64,000 nucleotides of DNA from Chelonoidis abingdonii (GCF_003597395.2 NC_133771.1:138705163-138769162); one strand, 5' to 3'; shown: positions 20,600-33,145, numbered from the stretch's first letter. Notes: generated by a model not told the origin, from the sequence alone. Program-made: numbers and translations.

Positions 20600-23500
20600 T
20601 GAATATACAGTTTTGCTCATGTTTTATAGACCAATAGAATTTCTTTTTGTGCTCTACAAATGGCTTCCTTTGTATAGCTCTTTTGTATGCCTCAGCAGGG
20701 ACGAGAAGATGGAAATAGATTATGAAAATTCTCTGGCCCTACCAATGTCTGTGGCATGCTGAAGTTATTTTGGTTAAATGATAGTTAACTGTGTAAGGAA
20801 GAATGTGCTTTTTTTTCAGCAATGGACACCAATGTTTGTCTTTAAGGCCTAGATATAAAAATAGGCTTTTTCTTTTTCTAAATAAATGCCCATCTCTTTT
20901 TAGGGGTCTGTTCCAGATTATCCCATGGGTCTCTGCAGTGTTCATCTTATGTTTAGCCCATCTTCTGGTGGCATGAAATCACAACTGGCACTAATTGATA
21001 TTCTTGCTGACAGCTTTCACAAAGTGGTCAAGGAGTAAATGGGCATGAATTATTGTCATTGAAATGGGATGTGTGTAAAGTACCACATACTAAATTAGAC
21101 AAGAGAAAGAATTACCTGTCTATGAAAGAAACAGGGAAGAGGACCTGTCCTCTCCTGGAGATACTATTCACCCTGCTCATCAGCATGGGAGCGTGGTCAG
21201 CTGGGCTCATAGCTCAGGCTGGAGAAGGCCTCTGAAAGGAGAAGTACTTTCATCCTTTCCCCTTTCTTTCTGCCATGGAAGGAACTGGGATTAGGAAGAT
21301 TCTGATCAGACCAGAAAAGATTTGAGAGAGAACCTTCCTGCAGTTTCTTTGCAACTGGGCTAAAGAAAGTTCATCCTGTTTGTTTTGCTGTTGTGTCTGA
21401 GGGGAAGCTGTGGTTCAAATACCTGTGTTATAGAACATGGCTGAAAATACCTCTATTTTTGGGCCAGTGCTGAGGTAAAGTTCTAACTGGTATGCATGTG
21501 CCTTAAATGGATGAAGATATTGTATCTTCTTAGGGTATCTCAGCTCCAACCCCAGGCCACATACACACAATCCTATCTTTAGAGTGATCCTTCTATAATG
21601 GACTTTGGGTATACTCTAGTGTGGAGAACTTAAACTTCCAATGCTGTTGCTTACGTGATGGCCACCATTTTAGCCAACATACCAGGGATGGAGCACAGGA
21701 CTTCCAGAGCTAAAAGAATGAGTGTCTACAAATTAAGCTAAAGAGCCAAGGTTCTTTAGCTAAGATCTGTATTAGGCCTGTATCCCCTATGGACTGGGCA
21801 CAGGGAAGACATAATACATGGACTCATCAGTTGGTAATTATACCTGCTCTGTATCTGAAGGGATAAGGAAGGTATATGGACTATCATAGTAACTTTTTAT
21901 CCTTACCCTTGTCATGAGGAAATAGCATTCTTTCAAAACTTGTCTTTAGCTCCCAGAGCAGAAATCAGTCACTCGACTTCTATAGCATAACAGTGTTGAA
22001 GCTTTCCAGAATTTCAGACTGTCTTTAGCCCAATGCCATAGAATATAGAAATTCTTTTTAAAAAGGAAACAAGAATTTTGTATGCAGCAATAGGTTTGAC
22101 AACTGAGGCAAATCCTATAAAAGCTCTAATTGTATTATCCTGCAAAGACTTATACATATGAATAATTCAATACAACTGAGTGAACCTATTGAATTTAATG
22201 AGTGTGTACGTTTTTGGCAGGACTCAGGTTTTAGTCTAGTCAATCACCTTTGCACTATAAAGTCCATTCAGTTCATGCTATCAGCAGATTGTATTAGAAG
22301 GCTGTGGTGTCCCATGCTGTGGATAGAGGCAGTTGCCTCTCAAAACTTATCCTTGTTTTAACTCTCCATTGATTTGTGCTGGTCTGTCGTACTGACCTTC
22401 TCTCCCAGTTCCTCAACTGGCTCCTTCCATTCATCTAGCACTGACCTAATTTCTGTATCTTTAGTCTTGTCCACTTCCTTTGCCTCTTGTTGGGAGACCA
22501 TACCCCTGCAGTCTAATAGCCTTACTGTAGCTCTCTGCCTCAGTAATTCATTTCTCTTCTCATTTGACTAATAATCCTTGATTTCTCCTTTCTATTTTAT
22601 TTGTTACCTCTGTTTAACTCTGATATATTTTGGGAGTTTGAGGGACAAAAAAGTTAAATGTTTTAACAAATGTGATCTTCTCTTCCCCTCCCCCTTCTCA
22701 TTACACATTTGAGGTTCTTCTGACATCACTAGACATCATGCTTAATATCCTGTCATGTTTTGATGGGTGAATTGTTTCAACTTTGAATTGCGCCAGCAGT
22801 TCATGTGAATAAGAGAACTGTTGTACTAGTTTCATATCGTTTTTCTTGGTCAGGTCTTTCCAGTCAAATTAAGTGTTCTCTCTGTTTTGATGTTTATAAT
22901 CTTCCTGGGTATTAGCATCTCATATTTCCTCCAGTTGCCAATATTGTACTCCTCCTTGACTCAAATTGTTATGGAACCATTCCTTAATCTTCTGCTGGCA
23001 GCCTCTCCCTGACCCCCTTTCCTGGAACATTATGATTCCTGCAACCTTTCTACTTCATTTGTTGTGTTCTATTTCTTTAGAGAGATACATGAATCTATTG
23101 GTCCTTTGTTTGAAGCCGTTTTATCCACCATTATAAAGGGAACATGGATGGACATTAGCCCAGGCTTGGCAGAGTTCTCAGGAGAAGTGGCCAGCCAGAG
23201 TGTTGCTGTTCAGTCTCCTTTAGCCAGTTGAAGTGCCCACATCTCTGCTGTTCAACCGCTGGCTTCAGTCAGTCACATGGTATTTGTTAGGAACACAAAA
23301 GAGTGATGTAACAGCTGACGGGAGTGTGGACGATCTTGTTTCTATGTCTTGTCCCAGCCATTGGAAATTCTGGCTGTGGCCTTGTGTACAATACACTATT
23401 TTTTCCCTCTACATCATGAGTTTTTTTGCAGCTAATCAAGTATGTAACTCAGGACATGTTTCTATTTAACTCGTGATCAGAAACATCTTGCAGAAAGACT

Positions 23501-25559
23501 GGCTATTCACATCTATTTGTACTTTTTCTCTACAGGCTTTTCTGAATGGCGTTGTATCCTTTCCAATGCATTTTTACCTCGGCAAGTATATTGTTCACTA
23601 CTCTTCTTTCAAGTTTTTGACATCTTCCACTCGTTTTTCACTCCTTAACTTGATTTGTTAATTTGCACATTTTGTCCCAGCCCTCTTCAGGTCTCTAGCA
23701 AATTGTTTGTTTGCATTGAATTTAACATTTGGAATGCTAATTCTTGTCAAACTAGTGACTGACTGAATGCCTTTGAAGTCAATGGAGTTTTGCTGACCTG
23801 CACCACAGTCTGCATTAGAGGTTAGTAGTATGACATATCAAACCAGCAGAAGCTCCTGCAGGCAAGTACCAGGGAGCACCCAGAGAGCTTGGTCATTACT
23901 GCTATGTCCTTTGAAAGAGTGTCATACCATTTTAATAGCTCTCACTGTAGCAATTAAAGACTAAACTAGCTCTTTGCTTCCCTATACATAACACATACTT
24001 GGCCATGTCAGACGGGGAAAATATTTAATTTAAACAACTCAAAAAATTGCTGGAGATTACTTGCATTTAAAGGGATGACTGTACACATCTGGCTTGGAAA
24101 GCTTTGGCAGAAAGTTTTGAGTGCATTTGTAAGATGCTACAATACACAAAATGAAACTTCATTAAAGAGAAATTAAAATAAATTCATCCCTTGGGTAGCA
24201 CCAATTCAATCAAGATAATTACTTGTAGCAGGGATCATTTTGGTCCATACACAATTTTTTTTAAAAAAGACTATAGAAGATTATCCACCATGGCTCTTAT
24301 CTAAAAGTGCAAACTACTCGTCATGCATTTTCAATGAGATGCGTTTGATTCCAATCTTAATTGAGCCCCTGCAGTTTCTGTGCTCTTGCGCATGGGGCTC
24401 CCTGGTGTTTCTTGCTGTTTTTCATTTGCAATTATACAGCATTGATAGGAATTGGCCCTTCTGCTTCTGTTACAGTGTGTAATTTATATTCTTATCTTGC
24501 ACAATGGTTATCTGCAGAACTGACATCACACCCAGAATTACCTCCAATTTATGAAGGCTGCAATTGATTCTAAAATGGTGGCTGTTCATATTTTTTTGTT
24601 AAAATTTTCTCAGGCATTATAGAAAATATTAATATAAAACTTTTTTTTGAATGTTCAGGGCATTCACTAGGTGCTATTGAGCCACAAGTGTTGATATGGT
24701 TTGTGTTTGCAAATTCAAATATGTCTATTGTCTCCTTTGATACATGCAAAAGGCCACCAATTAATGCTAAGGGAAGTTTTTAGTGGGCGTTGAAAGAATA
24801 ATAATTCCGTAAGAATTTTTGCATGCAATGACTCTGCCATAGCTTCTGAAAATGTATTCTGATTCTCTGATATATCTGCATTTACATCTGTAATATAGCA
24901 ATGCATATGGTGCCTTTAAAAACCTAGTTCAAACAGAGGCAGAGCTAGGGAGGGCAGTAGCTTCTGCTGCTCATGGGCATGCTCCGTGGCTGCAGGGTTG
25001 CTCAGGAATAGGGAGCAACACTGCACCTGGGCAGACCAGGCTGGAAGGGCTGAGCATGGCACACAGTCAGTGGGTGAGTCACTGGAGCCATTGGCTGCAG
25101 TGGGGCTCCACAAGCACTGTAGCCTCTTTGTGGGGAGCCAGCCAGAGTTCCTAATGCAACTCCTAGTCAGAGATCTGAGGAGATTCCATGGCATTAACAA
25201 GAGAGTCAGTTCTTTCCCAATCTCATCCCTATATTTTTTTGCAGAGCTTTGGTAGAGTGGCTTCCATGGGATTCCATGAACGAATCAGCAAGCTGTAAAC
25301 AGCACCCCTTCCTATTCCTTGCCCCACTTTGCTTCCTTTCTCCTGCCCTCTGACCCAACCCTAACAGCCCACACACACTACACTTCCATCAGCAGATTCA
25401 GCTTCCCTGAGCTTGTGGAAGTGAAAGGAGGAATCTGCTATCTTGAGAGAAAATGATCATTAAATGATTCCCCCAACACTTAAGGCTGCTACAGAGGCAC
25501 CATCAAATTTAAATTTCATAATTTTCAAAAATGTTTTCAGATACTATGTTTTCTCTTTG
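20600..25559. other. long repeat-poor, gene-free interval
   Basis: Five kilobases with no ORF above 94 codons, no named repeat and few CpGs. A small caatgg-type foldback remnant is at ~23770-23815. The subinterval 24000-24620 is AT-rich, non-repetitive and free of long homopolymers apart from two T-runs; it is where I would look for conserved non-coding sequence. 24930-25260 is slightly GC-richer with mirrored ORFs (94 and 89 codons) lacking domains. Confidence 0.45.
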
Positions 25560-26968
25560 AATCCCTTGACGGTTTTTGTGGATTTACATCAAAGCTCTAA
25601 ACCAAGCCAATTTAACTAGTTCAGTTTTCTTCATCAGTTGCCTAACTGTGGCTCTTGCGGCATCTAGTTAGGTGTTCTTAAACAATTACCAATTATTATA
25701 AACACTTTTTCTTATTAAATGCTTTCTCCCAGCTGATTTGGTTCGTAATTGTTTTCAGTTTTGTGAAACTGGCCCTTTTAAAGTATTTATATCACTGGTC
25801 TGCACTTTATTCTCTTTGCACATAAGTGTGAGCACGTCATTGGTCACATGTATGTAAGCTACAATTAAGTTTTAGTTCTGTGATCAGTTCCTTTTTATCA
25901 GTCAAGAAAAGGTCTAATATAGAATTCTATGTTGGTTGCAACATTTTTTGAGTTAGGAAATTGTCATCTATAATAAATTCTGAGAATGTAATAGTACTGG
26001 CAGCATGAGACCTCCAGTAAGTGTCGATCAAGTTGAAGTCCCCTGTGGCCATGCAGATTTCTTTTAACTACATGTTCTAGATATGTGCGGGTCATCTTGT
26101 TCCCTAGTGTGATTTGGTGGTCTAGAGCAGACACCAATTTCCCATCCCTGTGCTTTATCTGATGGGACATTGATCCATACGCAATCATGATCATTTTCTT
26201 CCAACTTATCAGTGACTAGGAAACTGGTAATGCCATTTTTGACAGAGTACTACTTCCCCTCCCCCTGTCCATTCAGTCCTTCCTAAATAGGTTGTAACCA
26301 TTGATTTTTAACATTCTGGTCATGCAAATCATCCCACTAGGTTTCAGTAACCAGCTAGGTCAACTTTATGCTCACAAATGAGCAATTGCAACTTGTCTTG
26401 TTTGTTACCCAGGCTCCCAGGATTGGTGTATAGGCAATTCAATATATTTAGTTCCTTGATTAATATTGTTCACAACATATTGATTTTGTGCTAAATGAGT
26501 GCTCATATTTTCCCCCTTTTTACCCTCCCCTTTTGTTATTCCTGACTATTATAGCGAGCCTGTCCTGAGAAGATTGGTTCTCCTTCTAGTGAGGTGGAGG
26601 GCATCCAAATTGTCTACATCCCCATCTTCTTATACAAGGTGGACCAATGTTTCACAAATCAAAACTCTATACCACTTATTTAGGCAGCAGTTTGCTTCCA
26701 GAATCTTTTGCCTTCTGTCTTCCTTTGTTCATGAGACCGGAAGGATCTCTGAGAAGATTGCTTGGATGTTCTTCCTCTGCATGCTTCAGAGTTCTATTAA
26801 GTCTCTACTATCTCACGAGAGAAATCTCTTGACAGTGTCAGTGTCTTTGTGAACAAACTTGATTTTCTTAGACCAAGCTGCCATCCACGGATGTGCCTGG
26901 ACATTTCTCCATTCTCTTGGACCACCTGGATCTTGAGCAATATCTTCCATAGTGTCTATATTGAGGAC
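25560..26968 (-). pseudogene. LINE-like antisense remnant (endonuclease region?)
   Basis: On the minus strand around 25930-26190, broken frames read like a non-LTR endonuclease domain: a phrase close to 'IGVCxRPPN' near 26120, then a segment with DTYWRSHAASTITFSEF and IDDNFLTQKMLQ, and an acidic 'LDLFLTDKKEL' stretch. Frame changes and stops are frequent. The flanking plus-strand text to ~26960 reads like the antisense of more of the same or another old LINE. It is interrupted by the LTR at 26974. Clade not assigned. Confidence 0.45.
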
Positions 26969-26973
26969 CTGGT

Positions 26974-28172
26974 TGTGATGGGTTCAGTTACAGAGACACC
27001 CTCCCCCACCCCCCCGGGACTATCAGCTGATGTGCTGAGACTACCTCCGAGCCCATTTTCTCTGCCAGTTTGGGCCTCCAGAACTCTGCCTTGCTTGTGC
27101 AGCCGGTTGAGCCAGCCACAACACAGACCCAGGGCCTTAACCACACCCCCAAAGCTGCAGACTTAACTGAAAATGGCTTAAGAAGTGGTTCTGTTTCCAG
27201 CACCCAGCGGGATCCAAACCCCAAATAAATCCATTTTACTCTGTATAAAGCTTATACAGGGTAAACTCATAAAATTGTCCACCCTCTATAACACTGATAG
27301 AGAGATCTGCATAGCTGTTTGCTCTTCCAGGTATTAATCACTTACTCTGAGTTAATAAAATCACTTTTGTTTATTAATTAAGTATAAAAAGTAGGATTTA
27401 AGTGATGATAGAATAAGGTAAGTTACTAAGTAAAATAAATCAAAATATGCAAGGCTAACTTAATACACTAAAGATTTAGTAACAAATACTAACTTCTCAC
27501 CCTACATGTTTTCTCAGGTAAAATCCTTTTCAGACCAACATTGCAGTTTATGGCCTGGGTCCAGTAATCACTCTTATCCCCATAGTTACTGTCCTTTGTT
27601 CTAGTTTCTTTCAGGCATCTCTTTGGGGTGGAGAGGCCATCTCTTGAGCCAGCTGAAAGGCAAAATGGAGAGGCTTCCAGGGCCTTTAATATTCTTTTTT
27701 GTGGGCAGAAACCCCTTTGTTCTTCTGTGCAAAATCACAGCAACAAGATGGAGCTTGTAGCCAACTGGGCAAGTCGCATGTCCATGAATGATTCAACTTT
27801 TTGCAGGCCAATACCAATGTTTTTTACGTGTTAGTTTGAATGTTCCCAGGAACGCTCAGATGTGGATTGGTGTCTCTCAAAGTTCATTGTTAGTTAAGTG
27901 CTCCCAATTATTTGAATAGCCCCTTCACAATATATTGGCCACACATCCCTTATGTGTTTCCTACTACAAACACTTCAACTCCACACATAGAGCCAGTGCT
28001 CATAACTTCAGATATAAAAATGGCATATGCATACAAATAGGATGAATATATTCAGTAGATCATAACCTTTGCAAAGATGTTACATGGCATATCTAGCACA
28101 AAGCATATTCCAGTTATGTCATATTTACGCTCATATGGAAATATGCTTAAACATATAGAGTGCAACGTCACA
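26974..28172. mobile_element. solo LTR, 1199 bp, 5-bp TSD ctggt
   Basis: The element starts tgtgatgggttcag and ends caacgtcaca, with TGTGA..TCACA inverted termini. It is flanked by a perfect 5-bp duplication, ctggt, at 26969-26973 and 28173-28177. No gag, pol or second LTR lies inside or next to it, so recombination to a solo LTR is the simplest reading. Orientation is uncertain: aataaa motifs exist on both strands. The ORFs inside (62-105 codons) are incidental. The related LTR end at 18556-18721 supports a multicopy family. Confidence 0.85.
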
Positions 28173-28177
28173 CTGGT

Positions 28178-30154
28178 ATCAATTGGAAATGTCTAGTTTT
28201 GTTGAATTCCTTCTTGTTCTCATCTCTGTTAGTCACAGCCTGTGATTCTCATCTATCGCCAGCTATGTAGCATTCTGCTGTGACCTCTTATCTCTGGTGG
28301 TTATGTACTGCTAGTCTCTGACTCTCCCCCATGCCCATCCCCACCCCCTTCTTAGTAGCCACTCTTTCTTCTTTGAATCTGATGTTCCGCTGTTTCTCAA
28401 ACCAGGCTGGCTAGGAACACCTCAGAAATGCTACAGTGAGTCAGAGAAGCTATTTGCCCCTCCAATCCTAGAATCTTCTCCACCAGCACAGTCACCAAAC
28501 TTGCACTTCGTACACAGGAAGTCCCTTCAGGCAGGAAAGAAAATATGGCACATCTGTTACAGGTCACCACCACCATTGCTGGCCATCTGGAAACTGCACA
28601 TAGAGATGAACCTGAAAGGAAAGCCTGTATCACTCCCTCTGACACTCTCCTGTTAGCTTCTCCTGTTTGTGGCTCTCAAGTTTGCCTAGGAAGTGACTTT
28701 ATACTAAGTCTCCCTGAGCTCCTTGCTGAGGCTCAGGTCTGCCTCTCCCCATGAGCAAATGATTAACTCCTCAGAGATTTCAAACAGTGGGCCTGATCAA
28801 AGCTCCAGGGCTCAAAGCTGCACAGCCCTTTCCAAGGCACCAACAAACCTGCCTCAGCTGCTTATTCATGAGTCCATGGCTCAGCTATGCAGCCCATACA
28901 CAGAGAACCAACCAAAAGCACCAGTCACCAGGGTTATAGGTTGGGCACCACCAGCATCACCTCTGCCTGCCAGATTTTGAATGAAACCCAACCCAGTAGG
29001 CATGCTCAGAGGCCACTTACCAGATGCACATGATTGGGGAGCTGAACACCTATCTTCCCCCATTTATGAATCCCTCTGAGATAGGGAGGCAGCAGCACGC
29101 ATGATCAGAGGCAAAAACTTAGGCACCAAGGGAACTTGAAAGTTTGTGAACACGATGCAGTCCTGAAAACCTAGCTGCTGGGGGTTGGCGATCACAATTA
29201 AGCCTGAAACTGGGACTTAGGTGCATAAGCACCAGACTTGGGTGCTAAGTCTGAGGTTCAGGAGCCAAAGAACCTGTGTGGGTCTGGGTCAGTCTGACTT
29301 CTGAAGTCCTGATAAATGGGCACAAGGCACTGCCTGCCTGGATCTATCCGCAGGATCAAGGCCTTCATTTGTGTCAACAGTAGGTTGGAGCTTCCTATTG
29401 TTATAACCTTTTGAGGAGGTGCACCCAATGCCATCTGTTATCTCAATATTATTGCTGTTAGTAAGGAAATCATGGCATCATGTTGTGACTCAACTCCTCC
29501 CCACCCTTCTGCCCCAAAATAGTCATTGACTTAATTGGACTCTGCATGGGCACAAGGTACCACCTGTGTGGATCCAATTATAAGATCAGGGTCATATGTG
29601 GCAAATTATTAAATAGAGAGGCCTAGAACATAATGAGCTTCAGCTAGAGTATATCAGATGGGCTAGGAAGACTGAAACTTTAATTGGTTTAAAAACTCTC
29701 TCAAACTGCTAATAAACTTAAGTGCCTGGGGTGAGCTTAAAAGTATTCTCCACAGAAATCAGCAGCTTATGAAATTAAGCTGAGTTATTTTATTACAGTG
29801 AGAAGGCAAGTACTTATTCTAGCCCTTTAACTTTGGAGCTGAGCTCGTGAAAATGTTGTTAAAGGAAATGAAGACTACATCTTGTGCTCTTCCAGCAAAC
29901 ACAAAAAAGCCTTTGAGGAGTTACATAAAAATTGCATACAGTAGAAAAAGTTATAAAAAGGCAAAGACAATATGCACTTGCTGCTTGGCTTGTATTGAGC
30001 ATGCTCCTATGGACTGAGCATGCTTAATAACTCTGCCAAAGCAGGCTGCCCTCACTCTTCCTGCATTGGATCATCGCTATAAAGGGGAGTTCAAAAAAGG
30101 AAGCTAAGGGCTAAGCTTTCCAGACTCCTGAAGGGTAGGTTACAATTAGATGTT
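28178..30154. other. no recognised gene; small duplicated motif at 29305 and 29535
   Basis: Two ~70-base stretches (29305-29375 and 29535-29605) share gggcacaagg(c/t)ac, cctg(c/t)-tggatc and (a/g)ggatcaaggcc/agatcagggtc in the same order. They look like two copies of a short dispersed repeat. 29110-29280 contains repeated 'gggtgctaagt/acttaggtgca' motifs of the kind that also occur at 57410-58440. ORFs up to 85 codons lack domains. Confidence 0.45.
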
Positions 30155-30245
30155 TAAAAATATGGAGGAGGTCCTAGAGATAATTAACTCCTTAAAGACC
30201 AATAAGGCCCCAAGGCCGGTTAGTTTCAATCTTTTAATTAAATGG
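30155..30245 (+). pseudogene. possible LINE reverse transcriptase scrap
   Basis: In one plus frame the sequence reads NSLKTNKAPRPVSFNLLIK. This resembles the RT0/RT1 block 'xxLKxxKAPGPDGxxxELLK' of many non-LTR elements, with G-to-R and D-to-V changes. It is only about 30 residues, so the call is weak. Confidence 0.3.
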
Positions 30246-31135
30246 CCCAAGAGAGAACTCCACTCATTACCAGATCATACAGACATCTTCTGGATCTAAT
30301 CACTTTTACCTGATTCTGTGCATATATTGCCCCAGACCACTTAAATAGTGAACTTTTTTTCTTAATCTTTGGAATGACATGGTAATTAAATTCTCTGCAA
30401 CATATATAAGTTCCAGCTGGGGATTTATTCAGGGAATGAACTCTGCAGGTCACCAGAAAATGAAGCCTGCTGTTCTAATCAAATAACCTGCCCAGTCTAT
30501 TGTTGTCTTTGGCTGCAAAACCGCACTGGACAAGGTAGAATGCCCCAGCTTGTTCCCTGCTTTGTTTGTAAAACTAGAAGCAAAGGTAATGGTGAATGGT
30601 GGTTTTTAACATGTGCCCCTTCCTAATGAATGGGGGCTATTTCTGTACTGGGATGGTAACTTTTCCCTTTATCTGCCCTACCACTTGACCTCCCCCAATT
30701 TAGCAATGAAAGAAAACTCCCCTAAGGAATAGACGTGACAGGAATATGTGACAAGCCTTGGCTATGTAACAGTCCCTCCTATTTCTCAATCCAAGACTAT
30801 TTGCTTCTGTCTGGGATAAACTTCACCCACATTTTGAGTTATAAAATAACTGTATCAAACGTAGGTCTTTCCTTTAGACTTCTTCCTCCTGCCCACCAAA
30901 GCTAAGTGAGAATTACTTCATTTGTTACTTTTCAAGGAGCATCTGTTTTAAAATACATGGCTGTACACATAATCTTTAGCTTTCAGTAGGAACTCTAACT
31001 TCCTTGAAATATTCTATTGGTTCAATAAGGAAACAGCACCTTTTATGCAACCAGGATCAGAAGGATAGATGTTGTCCAAGACTTAGTGATAAATGAAATG
31101 GTGGGTTTTGTTTTAAAGGATCTGCAGTATTCTTA
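30246..31135. other. no recognised gene
   Basis: AT-rich intergenic DNA with no ORF above 71 codons and no repeat that I can name. Confidence 0.5.
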
Positions 31136-31137
31136 AT

Positions 31138-31262
31138 TAATTAATTAGTTGTATTACCATAATGCTTAGGAGCCTTAGTCATAGACTAGGACCCCATTGT
31201 GCTAGGTGCTGAACAAACACAGGACAAAAGGCAGTCCCTGCCCAGATTGTTTACAATTAAGA
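31138..31262 (+). repeat. dispersed repeat family C, copy 1
   Basis: Contains tagtcatagactagga, ccccattgtgctaggtgctg, aacaaacacaggacaaaagg, cagtccctgcccag and tttacaatta. The stretch at 56665-56760 repeats the same series (gctaagcactgaagaataaa, ggcagttcctgcc, ttttacaata). The family is an old amniote-type interspersed repeat; I do not assign its class. Confidence 0.55.
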
Positions 31263-31339
31263 CAAGTGTGAGTTTTAAAGTGATGACTACTGCTTTAACC
31301 ACAAAGAAGGCAGGTTTTCCGCATGGCTTGTGTTCTACT

Positions 31340-32203
31340 TGTTATAACTATAAAGGGAAAGGTAACAACCCTCTTGTGTACAATATTGTAAAATCCCTCC
31401 TGGTCAGAGACACCAAAATCCTTTTACCAGTAAAGGGTTAAGAAGCTCAGGTAACCTAGCTGACACCTGACCCAAAGAACCAATAAGGGGACAAGATGCT
31501 CCCAAATCTGGGGGTGGGGGAGAGGCTTTTATATGTGTGCTCTTTGTTTTGGGGGTTGTTCGCTCTTGGGACTAAGAGGGACTGGACATTAATCCATGCT
31601 TTCCAAATCTTTCTGAACAAGTCTCTCGTATTTCAAACTTGTAAGTAACAGGCAAGGCGTGTTAATTTTATCTTTGTTTTCTCAGCTTGTAAATGTTCCT
31701 TTTGCTAGAGTGTTTTCCTCTGTTTGCTGGAACTTTGAACCTAAAGCTAGAGGGGGTTCCTCTGGGCTCTTTTAATCTGATTACCCTGTAAAGTTATTTT
31801 CCATCCTGATTTTACAGAGATGATTTTTACCTTTTTCTTTATTTAAAATTCTTCTCTTAAGAACCTGATTGATTTTTCATTGTTTTATGATCCAAGGGTT
31901 TTGGATCTGTATTCACCAGGAATAATTGGTGAGGGTATACTCTCAAGCCTACCCAGGAAAAGGGAGTAAGGACTTGGGGGCGGGAGGGAGGAATTAGTCT
32001 CAAATCTGCCCAGGGCAGGGGGGGTTAGAGACTTGGGAAATCTTTGGGGAAAGGCAGAGTTCCAAGTGTCTTTCCTCTAAGCTTTGGAATGCTTGGTGGT
32101 GGCAGCTTACTGTTAACCTAAGCTGGTAAATAAGCTTGAGGGGCTTTCATGCGGGTCCCCACATCTGTACCCTAGAGTTCAGAGTGGGGAAGGAACTTTG
32201 ACA
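31340..32203 (+). mobile_element. solo LTR, 864 bp, 5-bp TSD ctact
   Basis: The LTR runs from tgttataactataaaggg to ggaactttgaca (TG..CA). It is flanked by a perfect 5-bp duplication, ctact, at 31335-31339 and 32204-32208. A ttttatatg TATA-like motif (about 31527) lies ~190 bases in, followed by T-rich U5-like sequence, favouring the plus orientation. I recognise it as a common turtle LTR. No internal coding region or partner LTR is present. The sequence is well preserved, so the insertion may be fairly recent relative to its neighbours. Confidence 0.9.
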
Positions 32204-32208
32204 CTACT

Positions 32209-32775
32209 GAATATGCAAGTGTGGGGTTGTTAGCACATAGTTTGAGTCTAAACCCCAGAGGAGCAATACATTCATGTTTTAATATCTATGATCAATAAAA
32301 ACAAGTGACTTATCCAATAAAAAGAACTAGGCAGCAAGATAGGAAACTGATGAGACTTGGAATGAAGTTTGTGGTATTGATCTTTTATTTTATTGATGTA
32401 TTTTATTTTGGACTAGGCTTATTAAATCAGCTCCAACTTGATCCTTTTTACTGAATAACAAAGGAAGAATTGTGGCAAGGAGCAACTTCCTTAGCTCTGT
32501 TAGAGGCAATGACCAGGGATAAGTGATTGCTGAACACCTATTTTGATTTTATCATCATATAGCAGAGAAACACAGATGACTTTTTATTTGTGAAGGGATA
32601 CTCTTGTGATCATTCTCTTCCACAGTATTTACTTTTCTTCAGGTATTGCACAGTCTATTGACTAGGTTATTCTGTAGTGATGGAAAATGTGTGCTAAATT
32701 CTAATATGTGGCCTTTTGGATTCTGAAGACATCACAGGCCAGATTCTCCACTCTGCCAAGTTTACTTCATACAGT
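32209..32775. other. no recognised gene
   Basis: AT-rich DNA up to the edge of the hAT element; nothing else supported. Confidence 0.5.
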
Positions 32776-32783
32776 AGGTCAGT

Positions 32784-33055
32784 CAGGGGCAGCTCTAGGA
32801 ATTTTGCCTTCCCAAGCATGGCAGGGAGGCTGCCTTCGGCGGCTTGCCTGCAGAGGGTCCGCTGGTCCCGCGGCTTCGACGGACCTCCTGCAGGACCAGC
32901 AGACTCTCCGCAGGCACGCCTGCGGGAGGTCCTCTGAAGCCGCAAGGTCCTCTGAAGGCAGCCTGCCTGTTGCCTTCGCGGCGCCCGCAGAGTGCCCCCC
33001 GCAGCTTGCCGCCCCAAGCACGTACTTGGCGTGCTGGGGCCTGAAGCTGCCGCTG
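32784..33055 (+). mobile_element. non-autonomous hAT element (272 bp), 8-bp TSD
   Basis: Begins caggggcagctctagg and ends ctgaagctgccgctg, forming a TIR of the same family as the element at 11775. Flanks are aggtcagt (32776-32783) and aggtcaat (33056-33063), a 7/8 match of hAT length. The interior is strongly foldback (GC-rich, with gcaggcacgcctgcggg), which explains the overlapping 66-131 codon ORFs on both strands; none of these is a gene. Confidence 0.88.
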
Positions 33056-33063
33056 AGGTCAAT

Positions 33064-33145
33064 GGTGAAACTGCGAACAGGATTCAGGTCTCCTGATTCT
33101 TAGTCCAGTGTTGTACCCACTAGACATGACTGTCTCTCAAAATCT
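33064..33145 (-). mobile_element. tRNA-like head of a MIR-type SINE
   Basis: The plus strand reads caggattcaggtctcctgat, tagtccagtgttgtaccca, ctagacatgactg: the reverse complement of a MIR-like head ('tagtgggtacaacactgga', 'atcaggagacctgaatcctg'). The hAT element at 32784 appears to be inserted within or beside this SINE. Confidence 0.5.

Noticed and set aside
32694..33103. 131- and 122-codon ORFs on opposite strands
   Set aside because: Both are read-throughs of the self-complementary hAT element at 32784-33055.
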